DNA of 64,000 bases from CAJXNP01 sp050305935 (GTDB lineage Bacteria > Bacteroidota > Bacteroidia > Cytophagales > Cyclobacteriaceae), in NCBI GenBank assembly GCA_050305935.1, contig JBNLGG010000016.1:7490-71489 (forward strand). Direction: 5' to 3'. Within the stretch, counting starts at the first letter, position 1. Every line of letters starts with the position of its first letter. Shown in pieces: positions 7,252 through 16,039 of this stretch. Made by a program: the position numbers and the translations under genes. A model generated the notes under the pieces. It saw nothing but the letters and a program-made list of their open reading frames with translations. It was not told the origin of the DNA and did not search any database.

Positions 7252-8445
7252 ATGAGAAAAATGAAAAAAAGCATATTCTTTCAAATATTTTTGATTTTGA
7301 TCGGACTGTATTCATGCGTCGAAGACGAGTCCAACCTGCTCAATGGAGATGCAATCGTAGGCTTTGCTATTCCTGAGCAGAGTACCACGCTATCCTACGA
7401 TTTTGAAGCGGATACCATTATTACAGCCACGGTTCAACTGGTGGGTCCTCAGTCAGATAAGGCAATTAGTGTCGGTGTTGAGCTCTCAGAAGCCAGCACG
7501 GCCGTTTTGGATCAGGAAATTTCCTTTCCTCAGAGCATTGAAATCTTAGCTAATAGTAGCTCTGCACAATTTAACATAACAATACATGGCGATAAGTTTG
7601 ATTACGAAGAGGAAGTGATGGCTCAGCTTGTCCTTTCTTCTAATGGTGCGGGAACTGGAGCTAATTTAAGCAAGTTGATGGTTTTTATGAAAAAACTCGG
7701 GATCCCTAAGTGTACCAAGGATTTCTCGAAATACAAAGAGCCACTTTCTGTTACTACCGGTGACAGCTTTGGTTACTACTGGGACTGGAACGGAAGAAAT
7801 GACCTTACGCTGGTACCCGACCCCAACATTTCCAATAGGTTTTCCAATAAAAACTTCTATGGATGGAGCGATGCCCAGGCCGTTCTTTTCGAGTTGTCTT
7901 GTGATGATAATACGGTAGCTGTAGTTCCGATCTCCGGTTATTCTACTCCGGGCGGTTATACCTTCGATATCACTGGCGGTACGGGAACGTATGACGAAAC
8001 CAGTATTTCGGTTACGTATGAGTGCTCAAATACAGGAGATGGAAATTTCACTATATCAGAAACCTATACCTTGCCTTGTGGTGTGATTGCATCAGAGTAT
8101 GCCGGACCACTCTCGATCACTACCGGTGACAGTTTCGGTTACTCCTGGAATTGGAATGGAAGAAATGATCTTTTACTGCTGGCTGATCCAGATGTTTCAA
8201 ACAGACTTTCAAATAAAAATTTCTATGGATGGAGCGATGCACAGGCTGTTTCTTTTGACCTGATTTGCCAAGACAATTCAGTTGCCGTTGTCCCGATTTC
8301 CGGCTATACCACTCCAGGAGGATACACATTTGATATTACAGGTGGTTCAGGGACCTATGATCCTGCTTCCAAAAAGATTTCCGTGACGTATAACTGCTCA
8401 AATACCGCAGACGGAGATTTTACAATTACCGAAACTTACAATTAG
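7252..8445 (+). CDS. Surface lipoprotein with two tandem beta-rich repeats, SusCD-associated
   Basis: The 397-residue product has a lipobox near residue 22 (GLYSCVED). Residues about 30-145 look like a DUF4843/Calx-beta type immunoglobulin-like domain (an inference). Two near-identical modules follow, starting at about residues 164 and 286. Both contain TTGDSFGY, NGRNDL, SNKNFYGWSDAQAV, VVPISGY and GGYTFDITGG. Each carries a pair of cysteines. It sits third in the susCD operon, where such proteins usually act as surface glycan- or peptide-binding partners. A second ATG three codons in (7261) could also be the start. Confidence 0.85.
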   Translation: MRKMKKSIFFQIFLILIGLYSCVEDESNLLNGDAIVGFAIPEQSTTLSYDFEADTIITATVQLVGPQSDKAISVGVELSEASTAVLDQEISFPQSIEILANSSSAQFNITIHGDKFDYEEEVMAQLVLSSNGAGTGANLSKLMVFMKKLGIPKCTKDFSKYKEPLSVTTGDSFGYYWDWNGRNDLTLVPDPNISNRFSNKNFYGWSDAQAVLFELSCDDNTVAVVPISGYSTPGGYTFDITGGTGTYDETSISVTYECSNTGDGNFTISETYTLPCGVIASEYAGPLSITTGDSFGYSWNWNGRNDLLLLADPDVSNRLSNKNFYGWSDAQAVSFDLICQDNSVAVVPISGYTTPGGYTFDITGGSGTYDPASKKISVTYNCSNTADGDFTITETYN

Positions 8446-8453
8446 CTTTTTTT

Positions 8454-8493
8454 GAATAAAGGGTTTAGAAGATCTTTTTCTGGCCCTTTATTC
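8454..8493 (+). terminator. Hairpin after the susCD operon
   Basis: GAATAAAGGG (8454-8463) pairs perfectly with CCCTTTATTC (8484-8493), with a 20-nt loop. The bases that follow are only moderately T-rich, so it could be a terminator or an attenuator ahead of the next gene. Confidence 0.5.
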
Positions 8494-8510
8494 TTTATCT
8501 GAATCAAACA

Positions 8511-9299
8511 ATGAATACAAAAAATTTTTTTTCAACGGACAAGCCACTAATGGACTATCTGAAGTCCCTTCTTCTATTTCTGGTTTTAGCTTTAATTTTT
8601 TCTTCCTGTGCTGATGATGGAGACTATTATACGCCTGCACCTTCCGGCAAAACTATTGATAAGGTTGGGTATTCTAATCTTTCAGATGATCAAAAGAAGG
8701 TAGTGGATTACTTTGACGACATCGCGCTAGGGTTTGAATATGGAGAAGCATCCAGAATTACCAGAAAATGGAATAGCAAAATGTCTGTGTTTGTAAGCGG
8801 AAACATAAATGAGGAACTTAGCACAGAGTTGCAAAATATCATTGATGAGCTAAATACATTGGCAACAGATGGTTTTGTTATAGAATTGGTTGATGACCAG
8901 GCTAAATCAAATTATCATGTTTTCATCGGTCCGGCTGATGCTTACGTGAAACTGTATCCTGATGTCATTGATTTGGTAGATGAGAATTGGGGCTTGTTTT
9001 CCGTGTTTTGGGATCAAGACGACAACTTGACAAACGGCCATATGTACGTGGATAATGTCAGGGCCGATAGCCAGGGTCAAAAGCACCTGTTGAGAGAGGA
9101 GTTTACACAATCTCTTGGCTTGGCCCGCGATGCAACGACTTATTCGAATAGTATCTTTCAAGCTGCATGGACCACAACCAACTATTACGCGGAAATAGAC
9201 AAGGATATCATTCATTTGCTTTATCATCCAAAAGTGACAAGCGGACTGTCAAAGGATGAGGTGAATTCCGTGCTTGTGGACATTCTCTTAAATGAATAG
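8511..9299 (+). CDS. DUF2927-family lipoprotein
   Basis: The 262-residue product has a signal ending in IFSSC. A second ATG at 8550, immediately before the hydrophobic stretch, may be the true start. The C-terminal half matches the DUF2927 pattern: HVFIGPADAY, then LLREEFTQSLGLARD, then DIIHLLYHPKVTSGLSKDEV. DUF2927 is a predicted metallopeptidase-like family without established activity; the REEFTQ helix lacks the full HExxH motif, so catalysis is doubtful. It closes the susCD gene group and probably acts at the cell surface. Confidence 0.8.
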   Translation: MNTKNFFSTDKPLMDYLKSLLLFLVLALIFSSCADDGDYYTPAPSGKTIDKVGYSNLSDDQKKVVDYFDDIALGFEYGEASRITRKWNSKMSVFVSGNINEELSTELQNIIDELNTLATDGFVIELVDDQAKSNYHVFIGPADAYVKLYPDVIDLVDENWGLFSVFWDQDDNLTNGHMYVDNVRADSQGQKHLLREEFTQSLGLARDATTYSNSIFQAAWTTTNYYAEIDKDIIHLLYHPKVTSGLSKDEVNSVLVDILLNE

Positions 9300-9484
9300 A
9301 AAAACATTACAAAACCCTCTTATCAAGAAGGAAAGTCCTTGTATCAGCTATACTCGCTGCATTTTATTCTGAGTGTCCCTTGTCCTAAAACATTTCAGGC
9401 AATGGCCCATGTTGATGCAATGAATGTTTCCATGAGTGGTTTATGTATTCTGTATTGAGAGAAGCGCTTTTTTGGCATCAACAA

Positions 9485-9525
9485 TATCCTGTAGGAGTAG
9501 ACAGATAGAGAGCTCCTACAGGATA
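9485..9525. repeat. 13-bp perfect inverted repeat
   Basis: TATCCTGTAGGAG (9485-9497) pairs with CTCCTACAGGATA (9513-9525) around a 15-nt loop. No T-run follows, so it is not a standard terminator. A second hairpin starts 17 bases downstream. Confidence 0.7.
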
Positions 9526-9541
9526 AAGTGCCAGCCCCCGC

Positions 9542-9569
9542 TCGTCCAAAACGATCCTGTATTGGACGA
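9542..9569. repeat. 8-bp hairpin beside the 9485 inverted repeat
   Basis: TCGTCCAA (9542-9549) pairs with TTGGACGA (9562-9569). Its loop contains ATCCTGTA, the same string found in the arm of the neighbouring hairpin. Confidence 0.55.
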
Positions 9570-9824
9570 TTTAGGAACGTAGCAAAGCGTCGCAAACGGT
9601 CACAGAATTTGGCAATTATTGAATCACAAAAGACCCTCACTTGAAAACAAACGAAATAAAATACATTGTCTAAAGCGACTGTTTCTTTTTTTTTAGCCAA
9701 TACACTGCTTTTTGGATACTTGAATTATAGCCATGTCAATCATTATTGAATTCTTCTGTGGTCTATTGAAAGACTTTTAAAAAAATAGCTTTAATTAGGG
9801 GAATTTTTCAAAAAATGAAAGCCG

Positions 9825-11108
9825 ATGAATGCCACCGATCAATCCGTAAAATTCCTTAGCAAAAAAAACATCCTTCCTTTTATCCTGATTACCAGCCTTT
9901 TCTTTTTATGGGGAATAGCTAACAATATGACGGATACGCTATTGTCAGCTTTTAAGCGGATCATGAGCATGACTGATTTTCAAACATCCTGGATTCAGGT
10001 TGCTTTTTATGGATCCTATTTTTGTTTAGCCATTCCTGCCGCTATTTTCATAAAAAAGTATACTTATAAATCCGGTGTGCTGCTTGGCTTGGGACTTTTT
10101 GCCTTTGGATCTTTCATGTTTTATCCAGCCAGTTTGACGATGTCTTATGGGCATTTTTTGATTTCTTTATACATTTTAGCTGGTGGACTTTCCATCTTAG
10201 AGACGACTGCAAATCCCTATATAATCGCCATGGGTCCTGAAAGCACCGGGACTATTCGACTTAACCTGGCGCAATCATTTAATCCGATAGGTTCAATTAC
10301 AGGGATTCTTTTGAGCAAAGTTTTTATCCTTTCCCATTTAAATCCCGCCACCGAGAGCGAACGGATTGCAATGCCTGCCGAACAACTAGAAGCAATTCAG
10401 ACGGAGGAATTAAATGCAGTAATTGGACCCTATATCGGCGTTGCCATTTTCCTGATCCTTCTTTGGGTGGTCATTAAATTTGTTAAAATGCCAAAAGCTT
10501 CGGACGCTGGCTCTGAGCTGGACTTAATCCCTACGTTTAAAAGACTAATTAGGACCCCTCATTATGTTTGGGGAGTAGTAGCACAGTTTTTTTATATTGG
10601 AGCGCAACTTGGCACATGGTCATTTACAATCAGGTATGTGATGGGAGAACTCAATGTAAATGAGGATGACGCGGCTACTTACTATCTTTACGCCATATTT
10701 TTATTCACAGCTTCAAGATTTGTTTTTACATTCTTAATGAATTTCATTTCTGCGAGAGTATTGTTATTGATTGCCGCATTGATAGGTTCCTTGTGTGCAT
10801 CAGTAGTTATTTTTGGAAGTGGCGAAGTGGCAGTGTATGCACTGGTGGGCATCTCATTTAATCTATCGTTAATGTTTCCAACGATTTTCGGATTAGCAGT
10901 TCGTGGCTTGGGAAATGACACAAAAGTAGGAGGAGCTGGTGTGATAATGGCTATATTGGGAGGCGCTGTCTTTCCTTCAGTCCAGGCGCTGATTTCTGAT
11001 GCAACAGGCATTCACATGTCATTTTTTGTGCCATTAGTCTGCTTCTTGGTTGTAGTAATTTATGGAGCAACGGGGGCCAAATTGGAACCAAAAACAAAAC
11101 CACAATGA
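9825..11108 (+). CDS. fucP: FucP-type sugar:H+ symporter (MFS)
   Basis: The 427-residue product has about 12 membrane helices. The N-terminal half carries the FucP-family features FFLWGIANNMTDTLL, GLGLFAFGSFMFYPAS and ETTANPYI, followed by LNLAQSFNPIGS. FucP imports L-fucose with protons, but Bacteroidota relatives also carry glucose, N-acetylglucosamine or other sugars, so the substrate is uncertain. The stop overlaps the start of the mutarotase gene by 4 bp (ATGA), showing a coupled pair, which favours a deoxysugar such as fucose or rhamnose. The symbol is by family resemblance. Confidence 0.9.
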   Translation: MNATDQSVKFLSKKNILPFILITSLFFLWGIANNMTDTLLSAFKRIMSMTDFQTSWIQVAFYGSYFCLAIPAAIFIKKYTYKSGVLLGLGLFAFGSFMFYPASLTMSYGHFLISLYILAGGLSILETTANPYIIAMGPESTGTIRLNLAQSFNPIGSITGILLSKVFILSHLNPATESERIAMPAEQLEAIQTEELNAVIGPYIGVAIFLILLWVVIKFVKMPKASDAGSELDLIPTFKRLIRTPHYVWGVVAQFFYIGAQLGTWSFTIRYVMGELNVNEDDAATYYLYAIFLFTASRFVFTFLMNFISARVLLLIAALIGSLCASVVIFGSGEVAVYALVGISFNLSLMFPTIFGLAVRGLGNDTKVGGAGVIMAILGGAVFPSVQALISDATGIHMSFFVPLVCFLVVVIYGATGAKLEPKTKPQ

Positions 11109-11449
11109 ATACAAAACGATATTGCAAAACCCTTTCATTAAAAAATGATCCCAAGCTCATTGAAGAGTATATAAAAGTTCATGCACCCGGAGCGGCGTGG
11201 CCGGAAATTACACAGGGGATGAAGGAAGTGGGGATCATCGATATGGAAATCTATATTCAGGGAAACCAGCTCTTCATGATCATGGACACGATTCCTGATT
11301 TTGATCACGACAAGGCGATGGTGGAATTGGCTACGAAACCCCGGCAATCCGAATGGGAAGCTTTTGTCTCCAAATTCCAACAGACATCACAGGATGCCTC
11401 TGCTGATGAAAAGTGGCAGATTGCCCGGCGAATTTTTAAATTGGAATAG
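11105..11449 (+). CDS. L-rhamnose/L-fucose mutarotase family protein (DUF718)
   Basis: The 114-residue product is full length for the RhaM/DUF718 family, a ferredoxin-like fold that interconverts alpha and beta anomers of deoxysugars. Family features visible are the early basic-aromatic segment (RYCKTLSLKNDP), HAPGAAWPEI, IDMEIYIQGNQLFMIMD and the closing W/R-rich helix (WQIARRIFKLE). It is translationally coupled to the FucP-type permease. Mutarotation of freshly imported L-fucose or L-rhamnose fits, but no kinase, isomerase or aldolase of the pathway is in the window. Confidence 0.88.
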   Translation: MNTKRYCKTLSLKNDPKLIEEYIKVHAPGAAWPEITQGMKEVGIIDMEIYIQGNQLFMIMDTIPDFDHDKAMVELATKPRQSEWEAFVSKFQQTSQDASADEKWQIARRIFKLE

Positions 11450-11860
11450 ATTATTCGTCTAACTGGCAATAAGTTGACGATACCTATTCCAGTCACTGCT
11501 GTTTTTGAAATTGGAAAAAGCAAATAAGAAGTTCTTTTTGTTTGATGAGGATTTTAATGAACTCCATTACAAATATCCAGATTTTGAGGAGCTGTAAGAT
11601 GATGATGGTGATGCCTGAGATGACAGGGCATGTTCTCCAGTTTACTATTTCTATTTTGCCCAATGGTTTAGAACAGGGAGTGGCAATGACAGTTGCATAG
11701 AATGCTTGCAGAAAAAGGCTGCATACCAAATTAATCCACCATTGGATACCGATCGATTGAACATTTGATTAAATTGTTGGGGTATTTACTTTTCAACACA
11801 ATTGTTGTAGGCACTGTTGAATCAACAATAGATTGTGTTTTATTTGAGCAATAGGGAGAG
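11450..11860. other. 411-bp intergenic region, no recognised gene
   Basis: Short frames exist on both strands (for example 51 codons from 11545 on the plus strand and 78 codons at 11493-11729 on the minus strand), but neither resembles a known protein. An A/T-rich stretch with TTGTTG and CAACAA elements (about 11770-11830) precedes the next gene. Confidence 0.5.
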
Positions 11861-13234
11861 ATGAGGCACTTTTTGTTAGTTTTTGCAATTATCATTTTTA
11901 CTAGTAAGCTGTTCGCCCAGGAGTATTATACGGGACTTATATTTGATGATGAGCTATACGACAAATCTACCACTCTGCCAAGCCAATCTGTCCTATCGTT
12001 TGAAAACCTTCCCCCATCCACTTCGCTAAAAAAGTATTGTCCCAGGGCAGGTAACCAAATCAGGTTTGGCACCTCTGTAGGATGGGCAGCCGCCTGGGGT
12101 GCGCGGACCATCCTTGAGGCCAGGAAAAACAGTTGGAGTGATCCGGATTTTATCACACGAAATGCGTTTTCACCGATTTTTGCTTACCAAATGTCTCGAA
12201 GGGAGGGCGATGAGCACTGTTCTATTGGCAGTAAAATGGAGGAGGTGCTTTCTAAAATGAAATATACGGGGGCGGTCAAATACGTCGATTACCTTGAATT
12301 TTGTCCTGACGAATTACCCGGTGATGTTTTGATTAAAGCGAAGTCGAATCGCATCAGTGAGTACAATAAACTTTTTGAGCTGGATGACAAGCAGGCAGAC
12401 CGAATTAAATCGGTGAAAAAATCTTTATCACAGGGATTTCCTGTTGTGGTCGGAATGTATTGCCCGCCTTCCTTCCTGAAAGCGGAAGAATTTTGGCAGC
12501 CTTTGGAGGTGATTACCAATGAAATGCCTGGTCATGCCGTTTGCGTGGTGGGATACGACGATCAAAAACTGGGGGGTGCATTTGAAGTCCTGAACTCCTG
12601 GGGAAAAAACTGGGGTAAAAGCGGTTTTACGTGGATTCGATATGAAGACTTTTCTGACTATGTGAAATATGCATATGAGCTCATACTGCTTGAGACATCT
12701 GAAAATTCTGCCCCCATGTTTGGTACGGTGGAGGTGGTAAATCCTGACATGAGAGTGATTTCCACGTCTTTAAAAAATGACGGGTTTTATGAACTTCAAT
12801 ACAGCTTTCAAATCGGAGACCGTTTCAAGATCGATATTAAAAACAGTTCGCGAGGATATTTTTATGTAATAGGCAGCGGCGAGGGCAATGACTTTTCTTT
12901 GCTATTCCCTCATGACAAAGAAACCAGCGCAGCCCTTGTTTATGAGGGTAATTATCTGTCAATACCTGATGAAGAACACTTTATTCAGGTGACCGGTGAT
13001 GAGCGGCAAGACTATTTATTCCTGATTTTTAGCCGTGTCCCTCTGGATATCAATTACCATGTTGGACGCATGCAAAATGAAAGCGGGAACAGCAGGGAAA
13101 TCATGGCCCGCATATTTGGCAACCAAATGATCGACCAAAGGAACATAAACTGGGAAAATTGGGAAATGAGCTTTAAGGCTCAGGCGCAAGTTGATGAAGT
13201 GGCGATCATGACCATCTTATTTAAGCGCTATTAA
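11861..13234 (+). CDS. Secreted papain-like (C1) fold protein with DUF4384-like domain; nucleophile Cys replaced by Ser
   Basis: The 457-residue product has a signal peptide (cleavage near FAQ at 18-20). Residues about 55-280 form a C1 cysteine-peptidase fold. The His is present in GHAVCVVGYDD (His225) and the Asn in LNSWGKNWG (Asn245), but the nucleophile motif, normally GSCVGWA, reads GTSVGWA, putting Ser72 at the catalytic position (codon TCT, 12074-12076). The C-terminal third fits DUF4384 (FKIDIKNSSRGYFYVIGSG, SLLFPHDKE). It is therefore probably a pseudo-protease with a binding or inhibitory role, unless Ser works as nucleophile. It stands alone between two gene groups. Confidence 0.88.
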   Translation: MRHFLLVFAIIIFTSKLFAQEYYTGLIFDDELYDKSTTLPSQSVLSFENLPPSTSLKKYCPRAGNQIRFGTSVGWAAAWGARTILEARKNSWSDPDFITRNAFSPIFAYQMSRREGDEHCSIGSKMEEVLSKMKYTGAVKYVDYLEFCPDELPGDVLIKAKSNRISEYNKLFELDDKQADRIKSVKKSLSQGFPVVVGMYCPPSFLKAEEFWQPLEVITNEMPGHAVCVVGYDDQKLGGAFEVLNSWGKNWGKSGFTWIRYEDFSDYVKYAYELILLETSENSAPMFGTVEVVNPDMRVISTSLKNDGFYELQYSFQIGDRFKIDIKNSSRGYFYVIGSGEGNDFSLLFPHDKETSAALVYEGNYLSIPDEEHFIQVTGDERQDYLFLIFSRVPLDINYHVGRMQNESGNSREIMARIFGNQMIDQRNINWENWEMSFKAQAQVDEVAIMTILFKRY

Positions 13235-13308
13235 TCCACTCCTATGTAGGCGTCTTTTCCTCATTTTATTTACTTTTACGGCAAGTTAAAAACCTCAAAT
13301 TTACGTCC

Positions 13309-14964
13309 ATGTTAAAAAAAATAAACCCACAAAAAACAAATGCCTGGTCAAAATTAAATACTCATTTCAGTGAAATGGAGCACCTTCATATGAAGGTATT
13401 GTTTAAGAATGATCCGAACAGGTTTAAGAATTTTTCCCTTCAGTTTGAAGATATATTGGTCGATTTTTCAAAAAACCGAATCACCAGGGAAACCCTGGCA
13501 TTGCTGATTGAATTGGCTGATGAATGTGATTTGAAGGATGCGATAGAAAAAGCACTTGCCGGGGAAAAAATAAATGAGACAGAAGGAAGGGCGGTATTGC
13601 ATACGGCTTTGAGAAACAGATCGAATACACCGGTAATGGTGGATGGCAAGGATGTCATGCCTGACGTAAACCGGGTGTTGACTAAAATGCAAGTGTTTTC
13701 CGATAAAGTGTCTTCCGGCAACTGGAAGGGGTATAGTGGAAAGGTAATAACAGACATTGTCAATATCGGGATAGGGGGATCGGATTTGGGGCCATTGATG
13801 GTAACAGAAGCCTTGCGACCATATAAAAAGGAGAATATACAGACCCACTTTGTGTCAAATGTTGACGGGACACATATTGCTGAAACGCTTAAAAAGGTTG
13901 ATCCTGAAACCACTTTATTTCTCATCGCATCAAAAACGTTTACCACGCAGGAAACCATGACCAATGCCCATACGGCAAGGAGTTGGTTTTTAGAACATTC
14001 TAAAAGCGAGGATGCAGTAAAATATCATTTTGCGGCCCTTTCTACTAATAGCGCTGAGGTTGAAAAATTTGGTATTGACCCCGAAAACATGTTCGAATTT
14101 TGGGACTGGGTGGGAGGTCGATATTCGTTGTGGTCGGCGATTGGATTGAGCATTGCCTGTACCATCGGTTTTGAGAATTTTATTGAGTTACTTGAAGGGG
14201 CTCATGAGATGGACAATCATTTCAAAAATACTGAGTATGATAAGAATATCCCGGTTGTCCTTGCTTTAATCGGGATTTGGTATAACAATTTTTTCAAAGC
14301 TGAGACAGAGTCAATTCTTCCTTATGATCAATACTTGCATCGTTTCGCTGCCTACTTTCAGCAGGGAAACATGGAAAGCAACGGTAAATACATTGACCGA
14401 AATGGCAGTGAAGTGGATTATCAGACGGGACCTATTATCTGGGGTGAGCCGGGCACCAATGGACAACATGCGTTTTATCAGTTGATCCACCAGGGTACTA
14501 AGCTAATTCCGAGCGATTTTTTGGCGCCAGCCATTAGTCAAAATCCAATAGGAGACCATCATCAGAAATTACTTTCAAATTTCTTTGCCCAAACAGAAGC
14601 CTTGATGAATGGAAAAACCAGGGAAGAAGCTACAAGCGAATTGAAATCGAAAGGAATGGCAAATGATGAAATTGAGAATTTAGTGCCGTTTAAGGTATTT
14701 GCCGGCAATAAACCTACCAATTCCATTTTGTTTAAAAGACTTACGCCGAAGACGCTAGGGAGTTTGATTGCCATGTATGAGCATAAGATATTTGTTCAGG
14801 GGATAATTTGGAACATTTATAGTTTCGACCAGTGGGGAGTGGAACTTGGGAAGCAGTTAGCCAACAATATCCTTCCGGAATTAAATGATGACAGTGATGT
14901 GAAATCACACGATGATTCGACTAACAATCTGATTAATGCCTATAAGAAAATGAGAAAAGGATAA
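13309..14964 (+). CDS. pgi: Glucose-6-phosphate isomerase
   Basis: The 551-residue product is full length for the eukaryote-like PGI form. It has GIGGSDLGP (about residues 149-157), the sugar-phosphate binding segment ASKTFTTQETMTNA, GGRYSLWSAIG, YDQYLHRF and the C-terminal QGIIWNIYSFDQWGVELGK. It interconverts glucose-6-phosphate and fructose-6-phosphate in the cytoplasm. It converges with the small secreted protein gene at 14972 with only 7 bp between stops. Confidence 0.99.
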   Translation: MLKKINPQKTNAWSKLNTHFSEMEHLHMKVLFKNDPNRFKNFSLQFEDILVDFSKNRITRETLALLIELADECDLKDAIEKALAGEKINETEGRAVLHTALRNRSNTPVMVDGKDVMPDVNRVLTKMQVFSDKVSSGNWKGYSGKVITDIVNIGIGGSDLGPLMVTEALRPYKKENIQTHFVSNVDGTHIAETLKKVDPETTLFLIASKTFTTQETMTNAHTARSWFLEHSKSEDAVKYHFAALSTNSAEVEKFGIDPENMFEFWDWVGGRYSLWSAIGLSIACTIGFENFIELLEGAHEMDNHFKNTEYDKNIPVVLALIGIWYNNFFKAETESILPYDQYLHRFAAYFQQGNMESNGKYIDRNGSEVDYQTGPIIWGEPGTNGQHAFYQLIHQGTKLIPSDFLAPAISQNPIGDHHQKLLSNFFAQTEALMNGKTREEATSELKSKGMANDEIENLVPFKVFAGNKPTNSILFKRLTPKTLGSLIAMYEHKIFVQGIIWNIYSFDQWGVELGKQLANNILPELNDDSDVKSHDDSTNNLINAYKKMRKG

Positions 14965-14971
14965 GAACCGA

Positions 14972-15388
14972 TTACAGCCGGGTAAGTTTTACCTCCTTGC
15001 CCAGCTTTTCTTCTCCTGAATTTGCCTGCCCTTTGATGATAAATACATTGTTTAGCTGGTCAGGCATTTGTATGATTTCGTATTTTTCGAGCTTGTATCC
15101 TGTATCAAGGACCAGATGTGTATTCTCCTTGTTTACCCTCCACTTGCCTTCTTCTGTGGCACCATCGATAGTAAACCGGATAAAATTGCCGTCGCTATTT
15201 AAGGTCAGTCTGTTAAAAGTAGGATAGTGAAGGAGAATTTCTCCCTGAGCCTGTTGATTGACATTTACTACCTCCCAGGTATCTGAAAGATCTTCATAAA
15301 AATTTCCCGTCAAATTATCTTCTCCACTAAAAACAATAGACCAAACAACTATTTGAAGTAGAACAAATCCTATTATTGTTGCTCTCAT
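14972..15388 (-). CDS. Small membrane-anchored lipocalin-like protein
   Basis: The 138-residue product begins with a hydrophobic signal or anchor (about residues 5-20). A compact beta-rich body follows with the pattern DTWEVVNV, FNRLTLNSDGNFIRF, EEGKWRVNKENTHLVL, which is the layout of lipocalin-like domains of Bacteroidota. I do not recognise a specific family. It is convergent with pgi and separated from topA by a long AT-rich gap. Confidence 0.75.
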   Translation of the reverse strand: MRATIIGFVLLQIVVWSIVFSGEDNLTGNFYEDLSDTWEVVNVNQQAQGEILLHYPTFNRLTLNSDGNFIRFTIDGATEEGKWRVNKENTHLVLDTGYKLEKYEIIQMPDQLNNVFIIKGQANSGEEKLGKEVKLTRL

Positions 15389-15820
15389 TTTGGCTGTTTA
15401 AATTCCTATTTATTATACTAAAAATACCATGCCAATTCGCATTGACAAAAAGACTAATTTAAGCTGACTTATTCAATAATTTTTGAAAGATTAATATATA
15501 AACGTATGTTTTGTTTAAGAAATTAATAAAAAATCCCTCAAAAACTGAAATACAGACCTCTAATATGTAAATATTGATGTCTGCTGCAAAGAAATAACAA
15601 ATCTTTTACTAATAAAAATCTTTTAAAAAAATTATTTCAAATTCGACAAAATTTAAATAAATCTCTTGTTTAGTAAATTATTGGCAATGATATTATTGTT
15701 TTGTTGAAAAACAGAATAAAATAGTGCGACTGGAAATTTTGACAAAATTGATGAATTCTTAAAAATTTAGATATCCGTCTTTTAGGATAACAATTATGTC
15801 TACGTTTTTTTTCCAGCGTG

Positions 15821-15914
15821 TAAGTTTGTGGGGTCAGTGGAAGATCATGATACAATTTAAACCAAAAGATGAAGTAATTTGAAAATCGCACAGGCTTCCG
15901 TGTGTGATTTTTTT
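15821..15914 (+). ncRNA. Candidate small RNA with promoter box and intrinsic terminator
   Basis: TAAGTTTG (15821-15828) matches the Bacteroidota -7 box TAnnTTTG, although no TTTG box is seen at the -33 distance. About 55 bases further, an 11-bp stem (15882-15892 with 15901-15911, one G-U pair, 8-nt loop) runs into a T-tract ending at 15914. No open frame lies between. A transcript of about 80 nt is predicted. It is not a recognised RNA family. Confidence 0.35.
15882..15914 (+). terminator. Intrinsic terminator in a gene-free region
   Basis: AAAATCGCACA pairs with TGTGTGATTTT around GGCTTCCG and is followed by a T-run. No plus-strand gene lies upstream for over 900 bp, which is what suggests a non-coding transcript. 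Confidence 0.65.
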
Positions 15915-16039
15915 GGCAAATATGACTTTTATGCTTCACTATTAACTAGTTATAAAATAAATCCTTCTTAAAAGAGAGGTGGATTTGCATTTAAGCTTTT
16001 ATTTTTTTGATATTTGGAACTTTCATCAAAAATTGAGGG

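Larger units (their letters stand above)
9300..9824. other. 525-bp gene-free region with two strong hairpins
   Basis: No convincing gene is seen on either strand. The clearest structures are the hairpins at 9485-9525 and 9542-9569, both containing ATCCTGTA. The 3' part is AT-rich and probably holds the promoter of the permease gene at 9825, but I cannot point to a consensus box. Confidence 0.6.
15389..16039. other. 651-bp AT-rich intergenic region upstream of topA
   Basis: The region lies between divergent genes and has no credible coding frame. Its main content is a possible short RNA with a clear intrinsic terminator (15821-15914). The rest is A/T-rich sequence that probably carries the promoters of the flanking genes. 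Confidence 0.6.

Noticed and set aside
9395..9700. 101-codon minus-strand frame in the gap before the permease
   Set aside because: It runs through both hairpins of the gene-free region and has no recognisable protein features.
11493..11729. 78-codon minus-strand frame between the mutarotase and papain-like genes
   Set aside because: It has hydrophobic stretches but no convincing start, partner or similarity; it is too weak to call.
13440..13964. 174-codon frame antisense to pgi, and a 219-codon frame antisense to nifJ (54023-54682)
   Set aside because: Both lie entirely inside highly conserved enzyme genes; the length is a by-product of codon use on the coding strand.
15670..15939. 89-codon minus-strand frame upstream of topA
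   Set aside because: It crosses the terminator hairpin, has a random-looking composition and resembles nothing known.
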